Shown piece after piece: positions 27,055 to 37,000 of a stretch of 64,000 bases of DNA. The notes under the pieces are model-generated. The model saw nothing but the letters and a program-made list of their open reading frames with translations, was not told the DNA's origin and did no database searches. Made by a program: the position numbers and the translations under genes. The stretch comes from Faecalimonas umbilicata (GTDB taxonomy: Bacteria > Bacillota > Clostridia > Lachnospirales > Lachnospiraceae), in the NCBI RefSeq assembly GCF_004346095.1, contig NZ_SLZV01000011.1:1-64000 (forward strand), given 5' to 3'. Every line of letters starts with the position of its first letter. Position 1 is the first letter of the stretch.

Positions 27055-28035
27055 TCATGCCATACTGTATTTTACAATGAAAAGTTCCGTCGCAAGTGCG
27101 TCTGTCAGCCGCCCCGTCTTTACACTTTCCTCAAGGTCTGCTGCCATCTCCAGAATCTCTCTCAGCTCCTTCTTCTTAAAAAGCTTCGCCTGCCCTTGAT
27201 ATTTTCCGACAACAAACGTGTGCAGTCCTGTTTTTTCTCCGATTTCTTTTCTTCCATATCCGCTCTGATCTAGTTCTTTCACCTCCAAAAGCAGGCGGAA
27301 CTGACGGACAAGAAGAAACAAAATCCGCATCGGCGGTTCTTTCAGCGCAAGCAGATCGTAATAAAGTTCCAGTGCTCTTTTTTGTTTCTTCTCGGCAACT
27401 GCTGCAACCATTTCAAAAATCTGGTTGGAAATATGTGTCGTGCAGATTTCCTCCACATCTTCCACTGTGATTGCATCTTTCTCCAGTGTATAACAAAACA
27501 GCTTTTCCAATTCTCTCTGGAGATTCTCCATATCATCCCCGGTCTTTGCGAGAAGGAACTGTACAGTTCGCTCGGAAATCTGCTTTCCTTCCCGTTTCAC
27601 CATCCCAAGGATCCATCGAACCAGTGTATGTTCGTCCTGCCGTCCCAGTTCCACGATACGCCCTTTTGCTTTCACTGCCTTATAAAGCTTTCCTCGCTTG
27701 TCAACTTCCTCTTCTACAAACAGAAAGTAGGATGTCTCCGGAAGTTCTTTCAAATAATCTGCCAGCTCCGGGGTGGCATTTTTGAAAAATCCCGAATTTT
27801 CCACAACGATCAGACGACGCTCACTAAAAAACGGCATCGTCTCCGCCAGATCGATCAACTCTCCCGGGTGGATCCCTTTCCCTTCATAATAAGAGTAATT
27901 CATCGTATCTCCTTCATTGACAATCGCTTTTGACAACCGGTCTTTATATTGTTTCTTTAGATATACTTCTTCCCCATACAGCAGATAGATCTGCTTAAAT
28001 TCTCCTGTCTTTAAATCTTCATTTAAACTTTTCAT
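27055..28035 (-). CDS. holA: DNA polymerase III subunit delta
   Basis: A 326-residue clamp-loader subunit. The AAA-like N-terminal domain begins with the typical IYLLYGEEVYLKKQYKDRL, then helical domains with ILFLLVRQFRLLLEVKEL and LREILEMAADLEESVKTGR near the C-terminus. It opens the beta clamp during loading. The ribosome binding site is weak (GAAGTGATCG). The gene lies between comEC and lepA, the standard comEC-holA order. Confidence 0.93.
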   Translation of the reverse strand: MKSLNEDLKTGEFKQIYLLYGEEVYLKKQYKDRLSKAIVNEGDTMNYSYYEGKGIHPGELIDLAETMPFFSERRLIVVENSGFFKNATPELADYLKELPETSYFLFVEEEVDKRGKLYKAVKAKGRIVELGRQDEHTLVRWILGMVKREGKQISERTVQFLLAKTGDDMENLQRELEKLFCYTLEKDAITVEDVEEICTTHISNQIFEMVAAVAEKKQKRALELYYDLLALKEPPMRILFLLVRQFRLLLEVKELDQSGYGRKEIGEKTGLHTFVVGKYQGQAKLFKKKELREILEMAADLEESVKTGRLTDALATELFIVKYSMA

Positions 28036-28141
28036 CGATCACTTCTGCCCTTTCCGTTTCCTGAAAATCCTTTTTCATCATATCACAGATGTTCCCACTA
28101 CGTAAAGAGGATAGCATGCCAGTTTTCTTTGCGCCACCTTC

Positions 28142-30376
28142 CTATTTCCATCCTGACAAATACCCCTTTCCATCGTCAATCCTAAAACAAATCGCTCCAT
28201 TGTCCTGTGTACTATAGATTTTTACCCCAGATTGTTTCAAACGTTGAATCGTCTCCTGATTTGGATGTCCGTAGGAATTGTTACGTCCTGCGGAGATAAT
28301 CGCATACTTTGGTTTGACCTGTTCTAAAAACAACTCTCTCGTTGAATTTTTCGATCCATGGTGTGCAACTTTCAAAAGAAAGATTTCTTCAGAAAATCTG
28401 TCAACCAGTTCTTCTTCTCCCTTTCCCTCCACATCCCCTGTTAAGAGTAGTTTTACGTTTTGACAAGTTACTTTCAGCACGAGGGAGCTGGCATTTCCCG
28501 GATCTGCTTCTGAATTTTCTGCCGGGTGGATACATTCGATGGAAATGCGAGCATCTTCCACGGATTCTCCCTCATGCATCGCCACAACCGCCACCCCTTG
28601 CATATCCGCCCGATATGCCAGCTGCCAAAGGGTATCGTCCCATACGTCCTTTCTCGGAAGCACAAGTGTGTCGATGGAGATTCCATATGCCTGCCGTTCC
28701 ATCAGTTCTACAATTCCATTCAAATGATCCTGATCTCCATGTGTAACAAAAACATAATCCAGCTTTCTGACTCCTTTTGATTTCAGAAATGGTTCAATCC
28801 GATATTTCCCCACCTGTTTGATATCGGTACTTCCTCCATCGATCATACAAGTCAATCCCGTATCTGTCTGAAGAAAAATCCCATCTCCCTGCCCTACATC
28901 AAGAAATGTCACTTCCAGTTCTTCTTTTCCAATTTCAATAATAAGAATCAATGCCAACCCTGTGATCCACAACACACTTCCTACCTTTTGTTTCCAGTTC
29001 CATACCCGGTTCTGAACTTCCTTTTTCCATTTCCCTTTCTTTTCTTCCATTTTCTTTTCTATTATCTTTCTTCTCCACCACATCACAAATGCAAAAAGCA
29101 GACAATAATATATCACAATCTTCCAGATTTCCGGTTTCCCAGTCACAACAACAGCATTAGGAAGCCTCAGAAACATCCTACAGAGTAACTCATAACCTTC
29201 CAGAAGAAATCCACTGCTTTTTAAAACAAGACTGCCACCCGGCATCCACAAAACAGCTAGAAAAAGCCCAATGATTGCTGTGCCAAGGATCCAGCTCATC
29301 AGAGGGATGACAAGCAGATTGAGAAAGATCGCATACAGCGATATTTCATAATAGAAAAAACTTAGGATCGGATGGAGCATGACAGTAATTGCCAGACTTC
29401 CGGATAATGTCTGTAACCATTTCTTTTTCCCCGCAAAAATTTCCTGAAATATTGGGCAGAGAAGCACAATTCCAAGAATCGCCCCAAAAGACAAAAGGAA
29501 TGCAGCGTCTGTCAAATCGTCCGGATTTTCTGCTGCGATCCATGCTGCTGCCACTGCCAGAGCCGTTGGCAGGTCATAGACCCTTCCGGCTGCATCTGCA
29601 CCAATCCGAAGAAGGAACATGAAAAAAGCTCGTTGTGTAGATACACTCATCCCCGTCATGCATGCATATCCCCCAAGCACAACCGCACTTGTAATCCCCG
29701 CTATACAAAAAGAACATCCTCCTTTCCGGAGCCATTGGTAGAAGGCATTGCCGATCAAAGATATATGCAAACCGGAAATGGCAAGCAAATGGCTGATTCC
29801 GCTTTTCTGATACAGTTCTTTCACTTCCGGATCCATCCCCGCTTTCTCGCCCAACACCATTGCCGCAAGAATTCCTCCGTTTTTCTTTCCCAGGCAGTGT
29901 TCAAACACTTCCCTGCTCCTCTGCCGCATCCGAAACAGCATCTCCTCTAAAGAAACTTTTGCCCGCTCCGTGACCAAGATCTCTTTCGCCCACAAAAATC
30001 CTGTTGTATGTTTCTTCCGATAATACTCTCTCTGATCAAAATTCCCAGGATTACGTGCTTCTTCAAAAGTCTCTCCATCTCCTTTTACACAAATGCGATC
30101 GCCGATTTTTACTTTACGGAACGAATCGTCATAAATCACTATTTTTTCTTTCTCAATATATTGCTTCTTTTTCTGTCTGGATTGTTTTTCAAGATTTCCA
30201 ATTGTTAAGATTTGTTGTTTTGATGTGATTGATTTCTGAAGGACAGTGCCTTCTATCTGAATTGTTGTAGAAGAGGGAAAAGCAGGATTGTCCATCGTTT
30301 TCCCCATTATCAAAGTAGCTGCCAGCCTGAGCAGCAAAAAGAAGATGCACAGGAGGCAGAGTGGTTTCTTTCTCAC
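28142..30376 (-). CDS. comEC: ComEC/Rec2 family DNA-uptake channel
   Basis: A 744-residue polytopic membrane protein that moves single-stranded DNA across the membrane during transformation. The N-terminal soluble DUF4131/OB-like part (about 35-130) is followed by the Competence domain with LLAISGLHISLIGNAFY and many spans (about 180-480). The C-terminal metallo-beta-lactamase-like domain has FLDVGQGDGIFLQT, VTHGDQDHLNG and VAHHGSKNS. It starts with GTG after AAGGAGGAG and overlaps the GerMN lipoprotein gene by 4 bases. All domains look intact. Confidence 0.94.
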   Translation of the reverse strand: MRKKPLCLLCIFFLLLRLAATLIMGKTMDNPAFPSSTTIQIEGTVLQKSITSKQQILTIGNLEKQSRQKKKQYIEKEKIVIYDDSFRKVKIGDRICVKGDGETFEEARNPGNFDQREYYRKKHTTGFLWAKEILVTERAKVSLEEMLFRMRQRSREVFEHCLGKKNGGILAAMVLGEKAGMDPEVKELYQKSGISHLLAISGLHISLIGNAFYQWLRKGGCSFCIAGITSAVVLGGYACMTGMSVSTQRAFFMFLLRIGADAAGRVYDLPTALAVAAAWIAAENPDDLTDAAFLLSFGAILGIVLLCPIFQEIFAGKKKWLQTLSGSLAITVMLHPILSFFYYEISLYAIFLNLLVIPLMSWILGTAIIGLFLAVLWMPGGSLVLKSSGFLLEGYELLCRMFLRLPNAVVVTGKPEIWKIVIYYCLLFAFVMWWRRKIIEKKMEEKKGKWKKEVQNRVWNWKQKVGSVLWITGLALILIIEIGKEELEVTFLDVGQGDGIFLQTDTGLTCMIDGGSTDIKQVGKYRIEPFLKSKGVRKLDYVFVTHGDQDHLNGIVELMERQAYGISIDTLVLPRKDVWDDTLWQLAYRADMQGVAVVAMHEGESVEDARISIECIHPAENSEADPGNASSLVLKVTCQNVKLLLTGDVEGKGEEELVDRFSEEIFLLKVAHHGSKNSTRELFLEQVKPKYAIISAGRNNSYGHPNQETIQRLKQSGVKIYSTQDNGAICFRIDDGKGYLSGWK

Positions 30377-31338
30377 TTCTGCTCCTCCTTCTTCCTAATA
30401 GCTTCGCCGTCAAACGGTTGTTCCAGAGAAATGCCTTTGTAGCTTTGGTCACTTTTTCCGTTGACTAAGATCTGAACTGCCCGGATTTCTTTTCCGTTTT
30501 CCATCAAGGAACGGACAAGCGCCTCTATCTGCAGCGCCGGATCCATCCGCGATTCCTGCTGAAGAAAGGTGTCATCAAAGTTGACATAACAGATTCCGTC
30601 CTTGACAGAAGTTCCGATCAGACGAACTTTAGAATCCAGTACCGGCTGAAGTTTCCCTGATGCCGGCCCTTTGAGCAAACGCTCCATGGCAAGTTTTTCC
30701 GTTGACAGATTCGTATTGTAGCGTACCTCCTCTAACACCTCCGGCACAAGCGCAGTACCTTCTTCATTTCCAAAATACAGTGTAAGGTCCGTTTTTTCAT
30801 AAGAGTGCAGCGCAGAACCTGTATTTTTAATAAAATCTTCTGCCCGCATGCTTCCAACAACCTGTCCTTCCTTATCCGTCAGTGGATTGCCCTCTACTTC
30901 AAATGCGACCGACTCGATGCCATCAATCTGCACAAGCGATTGGACGATCGCCGCCCGGCAAAGTACCTCCCGGACCGCTCCCATCTCATAATATCCTCCG
31001 CCAAAATTAACTGTGATCTTTCCCTCTTGCACCTCAAATCCAAGTACCTTTACCCGTTTTGAGATCACCGGTTTCATCTCCACATCCTCCGGCGCTTTGG
31101 AAAGTGCTTTTAACATCGCCCGTGCAGCTTTCTCTGCATCTTTCTCTTTGATCTGATACGGTTCTTTCTCAATAGTTGTCTCCTCACTGTTCATGTAATA
31201 AATTCCATCACCGGAAACACTCTTCTTTTCTTTCCCACATGCAGCAAGCAACATGATTCCCAGTACCACAAGCAGACCAATTCCGATTTTCTTTTTCAAT
31301 TTTCCTGTCATCTTCTCTCTTTTTGTCTTCCCTTTCAT
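30373..31338 (-). CDS. Lipoprotein with two GerMN domains
   Basis: A 321-residue protein with a basic leader and lipobox LLAAC (Cys about 34). Two GerMN modules follow: about 75-165 (GKITVNFGGGYYEMGAVRE) and about 185-305 (with EKLAMERLLKGPASGKLQP and CYVNFDDTFLQ). GerMN occurs in the spore germination/sporulation protein GerM and in actinobacterial LpqB. It follows the histidine kinase gene by 17 bases and precedes comEC by overlap. That position, like lpqB behind mtrB, suggests a partner of the kinase at the outer face of the membrane. This is an inference from arrangement. Confidence 0.85.
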   Translation of the reverse strand: MKGKTKREKMTGKLKKKIGIGLLVVLGIMLLAACGKEKKSVSGDGIYYMNSEETTIEKEPYQIKEKDAEKAARAMLKALSKAPEDVEMKPVISKRVKVLGFEVQEGKITVNFGGGYYEMGAVREVLCRAAIVQSLVQIDGIESVAFEVEGNPLTDKEGQVVGSMRAEDFIKNTGSALHSYEKTDLTLYFGNEEGTALVPEVLEEVRYNTNLSTEKLAMERLLKGPASGKLQPVLDSKVRLIGTSVKDGICYVNFDDTFLQQESRMDPALQIEALVRSLMENGKEIRAVQILVNGKSDQSYKGISLEQPFDGEAIRKKEEQK

Positions 31339-31355
31339 TTCTGCTCACCGGAATG

Positions 31356-32801
31356 TTACGCAATATAGGTCAAAGGAACACGAACAGTAAACGTCGTCCC
31401 TTCCCCTTCTTTACTGTGTACTTTCACAATTCCTCTATGCATTAAAATTGCATTTTTCGCAATTGCAAGCCCAAGTCCGGTTCCTCCAATCTCTCGGGAA
31501 TGTGATTTATCTACCCGATAGAAACGCTCAAAAATATGCTCGACGGCATCTTCCGGAATCCCGATACCAGAGTCTGCAACTTTGATATAGAAATATTTAT
31601 AATCTGCGTTCAGAGAGACATGCACCCATCCCTCCTCATGATTATATTTGATTGCATTTTCCACCAGATTAGAAATCGCAAGCGTCAGCTTCACTTCGTC
31701 CACCTCCGCAATCACCGGACGGAAACTTTCAAATACAACTTCGATATTATGTTGTACCGCAATCGGCCGCAGACGTTTTAAGATCAATTCCAGAAGATCA
31801 TTGATATTTTCTGACTTGATATTTAAATCCGCCGACGTCTTGTCCAACTTGACAAGTGACAGCAGGTCATTGATAATCTTATTCTCCCGCTCGATCTCTG
31901 CCGCGATATCCTCCATAAATTCCTGATACAATTCCGCAGGAGCGCCTTCCTGTGCCAGGAGGGAATCGGCCAACACTTTCATCGAAGTCAATGGTGTCTT
32001 CAGTTCATGGGAGACATTTGAGACAAATTCCTGCCTGGAATCATCAAGAATCTTAAGTCTTCCAAGCATCTTATTAAACGCATCAGAAATCAGCATTGTC
32101 TCGGTATAGGCATTCTCGTGAAGATTGTCCGTATCATACCCTTCCGTCACAGCTCCGATTGCCTGTGTAATTCTTCCAAACGGCCGCACAAGAAGCGCGG
32201 AAATAAAAAAGGAAATGGTAATGATCACAACTCCGACAGCAATCTCCACAGCAACCGCTTTGGAATGCAGAACATCTACACTGTCCACAACGGAATCGGT
32301 GGAAACACTGACAAGCATGATCCCTTCCGTCTGTCCGCTATTCGGATCCTGGATTGCCTGCGTTACCTCAATATAGTGGTTTTTCGAATCATACTCACTT
32401 GTATTGTTTCCCTCATAGCACTCCATCACCGCCTCTGAAATGATTGTTTTCCCTTCCTCCATGTCATAAGTATCTTTGACTACCTGAAACTCATCATCGA
32501 TCAGAAGAATTCTGCCACTGTAAATATCAGCAAGCTGTGCCAGCTCCGCATCCAATGTTTCTGACGGTACTCCTTTTAAATAGCCCGCTTTTCCAAGACG
32601 ACTCCCTAGCATTGTGCTCTGATTCTGAATTTCCGCCGTCCGCACGGAAACCGCTCTCTTTTCATAATTGCTGATGATTCCCTGCCCGACAACGATACAC
32701 GGGATAATTCCAATCACGATCAAAAGCAACATGATCCGAAAACGGAGACTTTTAAAGAACTTACCGCGGAAGTATATCTTATCCCCTAAAATAATAACCA
32801 A
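31356..32801 (-). CDS. Sensor histidine kinase (HAMP, HisKA, HATPase)
   Basis: About 481 residues if started at TTG 32801. TM1 lies at about 24-43, an extracytoplasmic sensing region (about 44-183), TM2 (about 184-205) and HAMP. The phosphoacceptor is in FVSNVSHELKTPLTS (His about 265), and the ATP-binding boxes are NLVENAIKYN, DSGIGIPED and GGTGLGLAIAK. It phosphorylates the regulator encoded just upstream. The start is uncertain: the frame is open to 32921, deep inside the regulator gene, and ATG 32732 would cut off the basic segment before TM1. A start with 23 bases of overlap is the best compromise. Confidence 0.88.
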   Translation of the reverse strand: MVIILGDKIYFRGKFFKSLRFRIMLLLIVIGIIPCIVVGQGIISNYEKRAVSVRTAEIQNQSTMLGSRLGKAGYLKGVPSETLDAELAQLADIYSGRILLIDDEFQVVKDTYDMEEGKTIISEAVMECYEGNNTSEYDSKNHYIEVTQAIQDPNSGQTEGIMLVSVSTDSVVDSVDVLHSKAVAVEIAVGVVIITISFFISALLVRPFGRITQAIGAVTEGYDTDNLHENAYTETMLISDAFNKMLGRLKILDDSRQEFVSNVSHELKTPLTSMKVLADSLLAQEGAPAELYQEFMEDIAAEIERENKIINDLLSLVKLDKTSADLNIKSENINDLLELILKRLRPIAVQHNIEVVFESFRPVIAEVDEVKLTLAISNLVENAIKYNHEEGWVHVSLNADYKYFYIKVADSGIGIPEDAVEHIFERFYRVDKSHSREIGGTGLGLAIAKNAILMHRGIVKVHSKEGEGTTFTVRVPLTYIA

Positions 32802-33465
32802 CTCCCCACTTTGTATGCACATACTTTGGATCACTTGGATGGCTCTCAATTTTCTCCCGCAAGCGGCGGATATGTACATCGACAGTTCTTGCATCCCCCG
32901 GATAATCATAGCCCCAGACAAGATTCAAAAGTTTCTCTCTGCTGTACACTTTATTCTGATTCAGCGCAAGCAGTTCCAGCATATCAAATTCTTTTGCAGT
33001 CAGATTGACTTCCCGTTCTCCGATAAAGACACGGCGGCTCTCGCAATCTAACTTCATCTCTCCCTTTACGATCAGATTCTTCTGTTCTTCCGGTCTGTCC
33101 TTCTTCGTACGCCGGATGATTGCCTTGATCCTTGCTTTTACCTCCAGAATATTAAACGGCTTTGTGACATAATCATCCGCACCATACTCCAGTCCCATGA
33201 TCTTATCTATATCATCCCCTTTTGCCGTCAGCATAATGATCGGCACATCCGAAAATTCCCGGACCTGCTGACAGACCTCAAATCCTGTCAGTTTCGGCAG
33301 CATGACATCCAGAAGAATTAAGTCAAACTCACCGCTTTTTGCAAGCGCCAACGCCTCTTCCCCGTCATATGCAGCAGTGACTTCCATCCCATCCTGCTCT
33401 AGACTAAACCGAATTCCCTTCACAATTAATTTTTCATCATCGACAACCAATATCTTATTTCCCAT
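32779..33465 (-). CDS. OmpR/PhoB-family response regulator
   Basis: A 228-residue transcription factor. The receiver domain has the acidic pair DD (9-10), phosphorylated Asp53 in LILLDVMLP and Lys in the PFNILEV region. The C-terminal winged helix has LTAKEFDMLELLALNQNKV, VWGYDYPGDARTVDVHIRRL and the closing HTKWGVGYYFRG. It resembles the WalR/MtrA/PhoP group; the regulon is unknown. GGGAGAGTTT precedes the ATG. It forms an operon with the kinase, the GerMN lipoprotein and probably comEC. Confidence 0.93.
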   Translation of the reverse strand: MGNKILVVDDEKLIVKGIRFSLEQDGMEVTAAYDGEEALALAKSGEFDLILLDVMLPKLTGFEVCQQVREFSDVPIIMLTAKGDDIDKIMGLEYGADDYVTKPFNILEVKARIKAIIRRTKKDRPEEQKNLIVKGEMKLDCESRRVFIGEREVNLTAKEFDMLELLALNQNKVYSREKLLNLVWGYDYPGDARTVDVHIRRLREKIESHPSDPKYVHTKWGVGYYFRG

Positions 33466-33487
33466 AAACTCTCCCTTACCAGAGCAT

Positions 33488-34168
33488 TCAGACTGTGATC
33501 CGTTCTTTTATTTTTTCAAACACACCGTCCTTGATTCCCTCGATCTCTTTGATCTGTTCAATGGACTGAAAGCCGCCTGCAGATTCCCGATAGGTAAGAA
33601 TGCTATCTGCCTTTGCCTCACCGATCCCGGGAAGTGTCATAAGTTCTTCCTTTGTCGCAGTATTTAAATTCACCTTTCCCTGAGAAGTCTTTCCACTTTC
33701 TCCGGGCGCACCGGAAGTATTTGCTTCTGCCGCAATTCCCGAAGCAACCTCCTCCTTTGTCGGAACCTGAATCTGCACCCCATCCGTCAAAAGTTCTGCC
33801 TGATTCAGAAAACTTTGGTCAGCCGCCTCCGTCATTCCTCCGGCACGCTCCAGTGCCTCAAAAAGCCGGGATCCTTCCGGCAGCTCATATACACCTGGTG
33901 TACAGACTGCACCCGATACATACACCCAGATCGTTTTTGGCTGCCGTTCACCGTCCGACACTTCCGACGCAGATTGGTTCTGCCGCTCTTCTGAGTCCGA
34001 TTCACTTTTTTCGACCTCTTCCAATTGGACCTCTTCCATCCGATGCTCCTCTTTTTCGCAGGCTGTCAGACAAAGTGTCACTATCAGAATCCCGATTCCA
34101 TACATCCTACTTCTGCTGCGCTTCCACTTGTTCTTAGTGCTCTTTTCATTTTTCTTTTGCTTATACAT
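33488..34168 (-). CDS. comEA: ComEA-family DNA-binding lipoprotein
   Basis: A 226-residue protein with a basic leader and lipobox LTAC (Cys about 37). A charged linker, an SLBB/Grasp-like domain (KTIWVYVSGAVCTPGVYELP, about 85-104) and a C-terminal tandem helix-hairpin-helix (VNLNTATKEELMTLPGIGEA and IEQIKEIEGIKDG) follow. ComEA binds double-stranded DNA outside the membrane and passes it to ComEC. Bacillus ComEA uses a membrane helix, so the lipid anchor here is notable. AAAGGAGAAAAT fixes the start at 34168. It lies upstream of the regulator gene. Confidence 0.92.
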   Translation of the reverse strand: MYKQKKNEKSTKNKWKRSRSRMYGIGILIVTLCLTACEKEEHRMEEVQLEEVEKSESDSEERQNQSASEVSDGERQPKTIWVYVSGAVCTPGVYELPEGSRLFEALERAGGMTEAADQSFLNQAELLTDGVQIQVPTKEEVASGIAAEANTSGAPGESGKTSQGKVNLNTATKEELMTLPGIGEAKADSILTYRESAGGFQSIEQIKEIEGIKDGVFEKIKERITV

Positions 34169-34292
34169 ATTTTCTCCTTTATAGATATTCTCTATAAATC
34201 CCCTCATATGCAAAGTCACATATATTGTATCGAATTTACCTCAGAATTACAACCAATTCTTCCCCGGCTTTTTTATTTCTTAGATTTCTTCT

Positions 34293-34724
34293 TTACTTCC
34301 ACTGAAAAATCGCAATACCGATCAAAGCCAGAGCCATCCCTCCTATTTTTCGCCATTCCAGCGGTGATTTCTCCACACCAAACAATCCCAGTACTTCAAT
34401 AACATATGCCACGATCAACTGTGCGATCACAATCAGAAGCGCCGCTTTTGCAGGTCCCAGCTGTTCCATACTTTTAATCACGGTCCACGTAATTCCAGCT
34501 CCAATCGCACCTCCCAGCAGCATATATTTTGGCTCTACTTTTCCGAGTGCCATCACACTATCCCTGCCTGCGATCAGCCATGCCACAAGACAAACCGCAA
34601 AAGCAGAAAATTGTACCCAGCCATTGGACACCCACATCCCCGTTGTTTTTGTTACCTGTGTGTTAAAAACTCCCTGCACACTCATCAGCGCCCCAGAGAG
34701 CAACGCAATAAAAAATCCAGTCAT
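34293..34724 (-). CDS. DMT-superfamily small transporter (DUF606/YdcZ)
   Basis: A 143-residue protein with four or five membrane spans. The family signature is visible in the N-terminal FFIALLSGALMSVQGVFNTQ and in YMLLGGAIGAGITWTVIKSM. It is half the size of a full DMT transporter, so it probably acts as a dimer. Substrate unknown. GGAGGGAGTCCG precedes the ATG. It appears monocistronic between the arg operon and comEA. Confidence 0.87.
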   Translation of the reverse strand: MTGFFIALLSGALMSVQGVFNTQVTKTTGMWVSNGWVQFSAFAVCLVAWLIAGRDSVMALGKVEPKYMLLGGAIGAGITWTVIKSMEQLGPAKAALLIVIAQLIVAYVIEVLGLFGVEKSPLEWRKIGGMALALIGIAIFQWK

Positions 34725-34875
34725 CGGACTCCCTCCCAGAATGATTCGTCACTTTTTTGTAACATCTATTTCTTTCCAGTGTATCCAATGACCGGATTTT
34801 TATGCCCCGATCCCAATCAAAAATTCATTTTTCTATATCATGTAACTTATAAAAATGAGCATCATCTGCTTCCTT

Positions 34876-36063
34876 TTAACAAACACGAACAAGTGCTCTC
34901 TCTAACTTTTCTGTCATTTCATCAATTTCTTTTTCAGTAATGATCAGCGGCGGAAGGAATCTTACAACCTGCGCGCCTGCCGTCACAAGCAAAAGTCCCT
35001 CCTGTTTCGCCGCCTCCACAATCTTTCCGGCCGGACAAGAAGTGATCAACCCCTGCATAAATCCCTTTCCTCTTCTCCCTGTGAACAGATCGTATTTTGC
35101 AAGTAAAGTATCTAATTTTTCTTCAAGGTACGGAGTCAATCTGCGCACATGTTCTGCTAACTTCTGCTCTGTAAAAAGATCGATCACCGTACTGACTGCC
35201 TGACATGCAAGTGGATTGCCGCCATAAGTCGTCCCGTGATCACCCGGTTTTAAGGAGTTTTGCGCTACCTCCTCTTTCATTGCAAAAGCCCCGACCGGAA
35301 CTCCGTTTCCGATTGCCTTTGCCATCACAAGGATATCCGGCTGTACCCCATATCCTTGCCACGCAAACATTGATCCGGTTCGCCCCATGCCGCACTGAAT
35401 CTCGTCAAAGATCAACAGAATCCCTTTTTCCTCGCAGAGTGTGCGAAGTCCTTGCAGAAATGACTGTTCTGCCACAAAGACGCCACCTTCTCCCTGTACC
35501 GGTTCCAGAAGGATTGCACCTGTCTTCTCTGTCACCTGTTCTTTTACACTTTCCAGATCATTAAATATGGCAAATTTCACACCGCCTACAAGTGGTTCAA
35601 ACGGTTCCCGATAGCTTTCCGTTCCCGTCACCGACAGCGCACCCATACTGCGGCCATGAAAGGAATGTTCCATGGAAATAATCTCGCAGGCACTGTTTCC
35701 TTTTTGCTTCGCATATTTTCTTGCTGTTTTCAAAGCGCCCTCAATTGCTTCTGTCCCGCTGTTTGCAAAGAAGACACGATCCATTCCCGAGATGGTTTTC
35801 AGTTTTTCTGCCGCTTGGGCAAGCGGTTCGTGATAATATAAATTGGATGTATGGATCAACTGATCAATCTGTTTTTTCAATGCAGACTGCAATGTTTTGT
35901 TTCCATATCCAAGAGAACTGACACCAATCCCCGAGCCAAAATCCAAATAGGCTTTTCCATCTGTATCATACAGGTAAGCGCCGTCTCCTTTTTCCAACAC
36001 AAGATCATATCGATTATAGGTATGTAAGATAGCGCTTTCCGCCTTACTGATTGTCTGGTCCAT
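34876..36063 (-). CDS. argD: Acetylornithine aminotransferase
   Basis: A 395-residue class III PLP aminotransferase that converts N-acetylglutamate semialdehyde to N-acetylornithine. PLP Lys lies in [19 protein letters not shown], with [15 protein letters not shown] before it and the [18 protein letters not shown] segment near the N-terminus. The start at 36063 has AAAGGAG in front and overlaps the argB end by 20 bases. Last gene of the argC-GNAT-argJ-argB-argD operon. Confidence 0.95.
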   Translation of the reverse strand: MDQTISKAESAILHTYNRYDLVLEKGDGAYLYDTDGKAYLDFGSGIGVSSLGYGNKTLQSALKKQIDQLIHTSNLYYHEPLAQAAEKLKTISGMDRVFFANSGTEAIEGALKTARKYAKQKGNSACEIISMEHSFHGRSMGALSVTGTESYREPFEPLVGGVKFAIFNDLESVKEQVTEKTGAILLEPVQGEGGVFVAEQSFLQGLRTLCEEKGILLIFDEIQCGMGRTGSMFAWQGYGVQPDILVMAKAIGNGVPVGAFAMKEEVAQNSLKPGDHGTTYGGNPLACQAVSTVIDLFTEQKLAEHVRRLTPYLEEKLDTLLAKYDLFTGRRGKGFMQGLITSCPAGKIVEAAKQEGLLLVTAGAQVVRFLPPLIITEKEIDEMTEKLERALVRVC

Positions 36064-36952
36064 AGTAAAATCTGCTCCTTTCTCCCTCAAAAATGGCAGT
36101 TCCAATTCCTCTGTTTGTAAAAATTTCAAGCAACAGACAATGCGGGATTCTTCCATCAAGAATATGGACTCTCGATACCCCTGCCTGGATTGCCTCTATA
36201 CAGCTATAAAGTTTCGGAATCATTCCCCCGGTGATCGTTCCCTTCTCGATCAGCTGTTTTCCTTCTTGAATTGTCAATTCTGAAATCAACGTGGAGGCAT
36301 CTGCCGGATCTGTACAAATTCCTTCTACATCAGATAAAAACGCTAATTTTTCCGCATGTACCGCCTGCGCGATCGCACATGCCGCATCATCCGCATTGAT
36401 ATTATAAGTCTGATAATCCTCTCCTAGCCCAATCGGACAGATGATAGGAAGGAAATCTTTCTCCAGAAGATCCAAAAGTACATTTGCATCCACCGATGTC
36501 ACTTCCCCCACAAATCCGATATCTTTTCCGTCTGAAAATTTCTTCTGCGCCCGAAGTAATCCACCATCTTTTCCACTCAGACCGATGGCCCGCACTCCCA
36601 ACGATTCCACAAGCTGAACTAACCCCTTATTCACCTTTCCAAGCACCATTTCTGCAACTTCCATCGTCTCCTCATCCGTCACGCGAAGTCCGTTGACAAA
36701 CGTAGGCTGCTTTCCAGTCTTCTCCATCCACCGGCTGATCTCTTTCCCTCCTCCGTGGACAATGATTGGTTTGAAGCCAACCAATTTTAAAAGAGTCACA
36801 TCCTCAATCACCCTCTTTTTCAATGTCTCATCGATCATCGCACTTCCACCATATTTTACAACGATGATCTTTCGGTTAAATCGCTGAATGTACGGCAACG
36901 CCTCGATCAGTACCTCCGCTTTTTTCAAATATTCCTGCATCTTCTGGCTCAT
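36044..36952 (-). CDS. argB: Acetylglutamate kinase
   Basis: A 302-residue amino-acid kinase. It shows [12 protein letters not shown] (nucleotide Lys and Gly), [16 protein letters not shown] (acetylglutamate binding), [20 protein letters not shown] and [20 protein letters not shown] near the C-terminus. The length and an N-terminal helix before the kinase fold suit the arginine-sensitive hexameric type of linear or acetyl-cycling pathways. Whether arginine inhibits it cannot be read directly. Confidence 0.95.
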   Translation of the reverse strand: MSQKMQEYLKKAEVLIEALPYIQRFNRKIIVVKYGGSAMIDETLKKRVIEDVTLLKLVGFKPIIVHGGGKEISRWMEKTGKQPTFVNGLRVTDEETMEVAEMVLGKVNKGLVQLVESLGVRAIGLSGKDGGLLRAQKKFSDGKDIGFVGEVTSVDANVLLDLLEKDFLPIICPIGLGEDYQTYNINADDAACAIAQAVHAEKLAFLSDVEGICTDPADASTLISELTIQEGKQLIEKGTITGGMIPKLYSCIEAIQAGVSRVHILDGRIPHCLLLEIFTNRGIGTAIFEGERSRFYYGPDNQ

Positions 36953-37000
36953 TTTCGTCTCTTCCTTCCTTTTGTCTCTGCATCATTTCTGTTTGGTATG

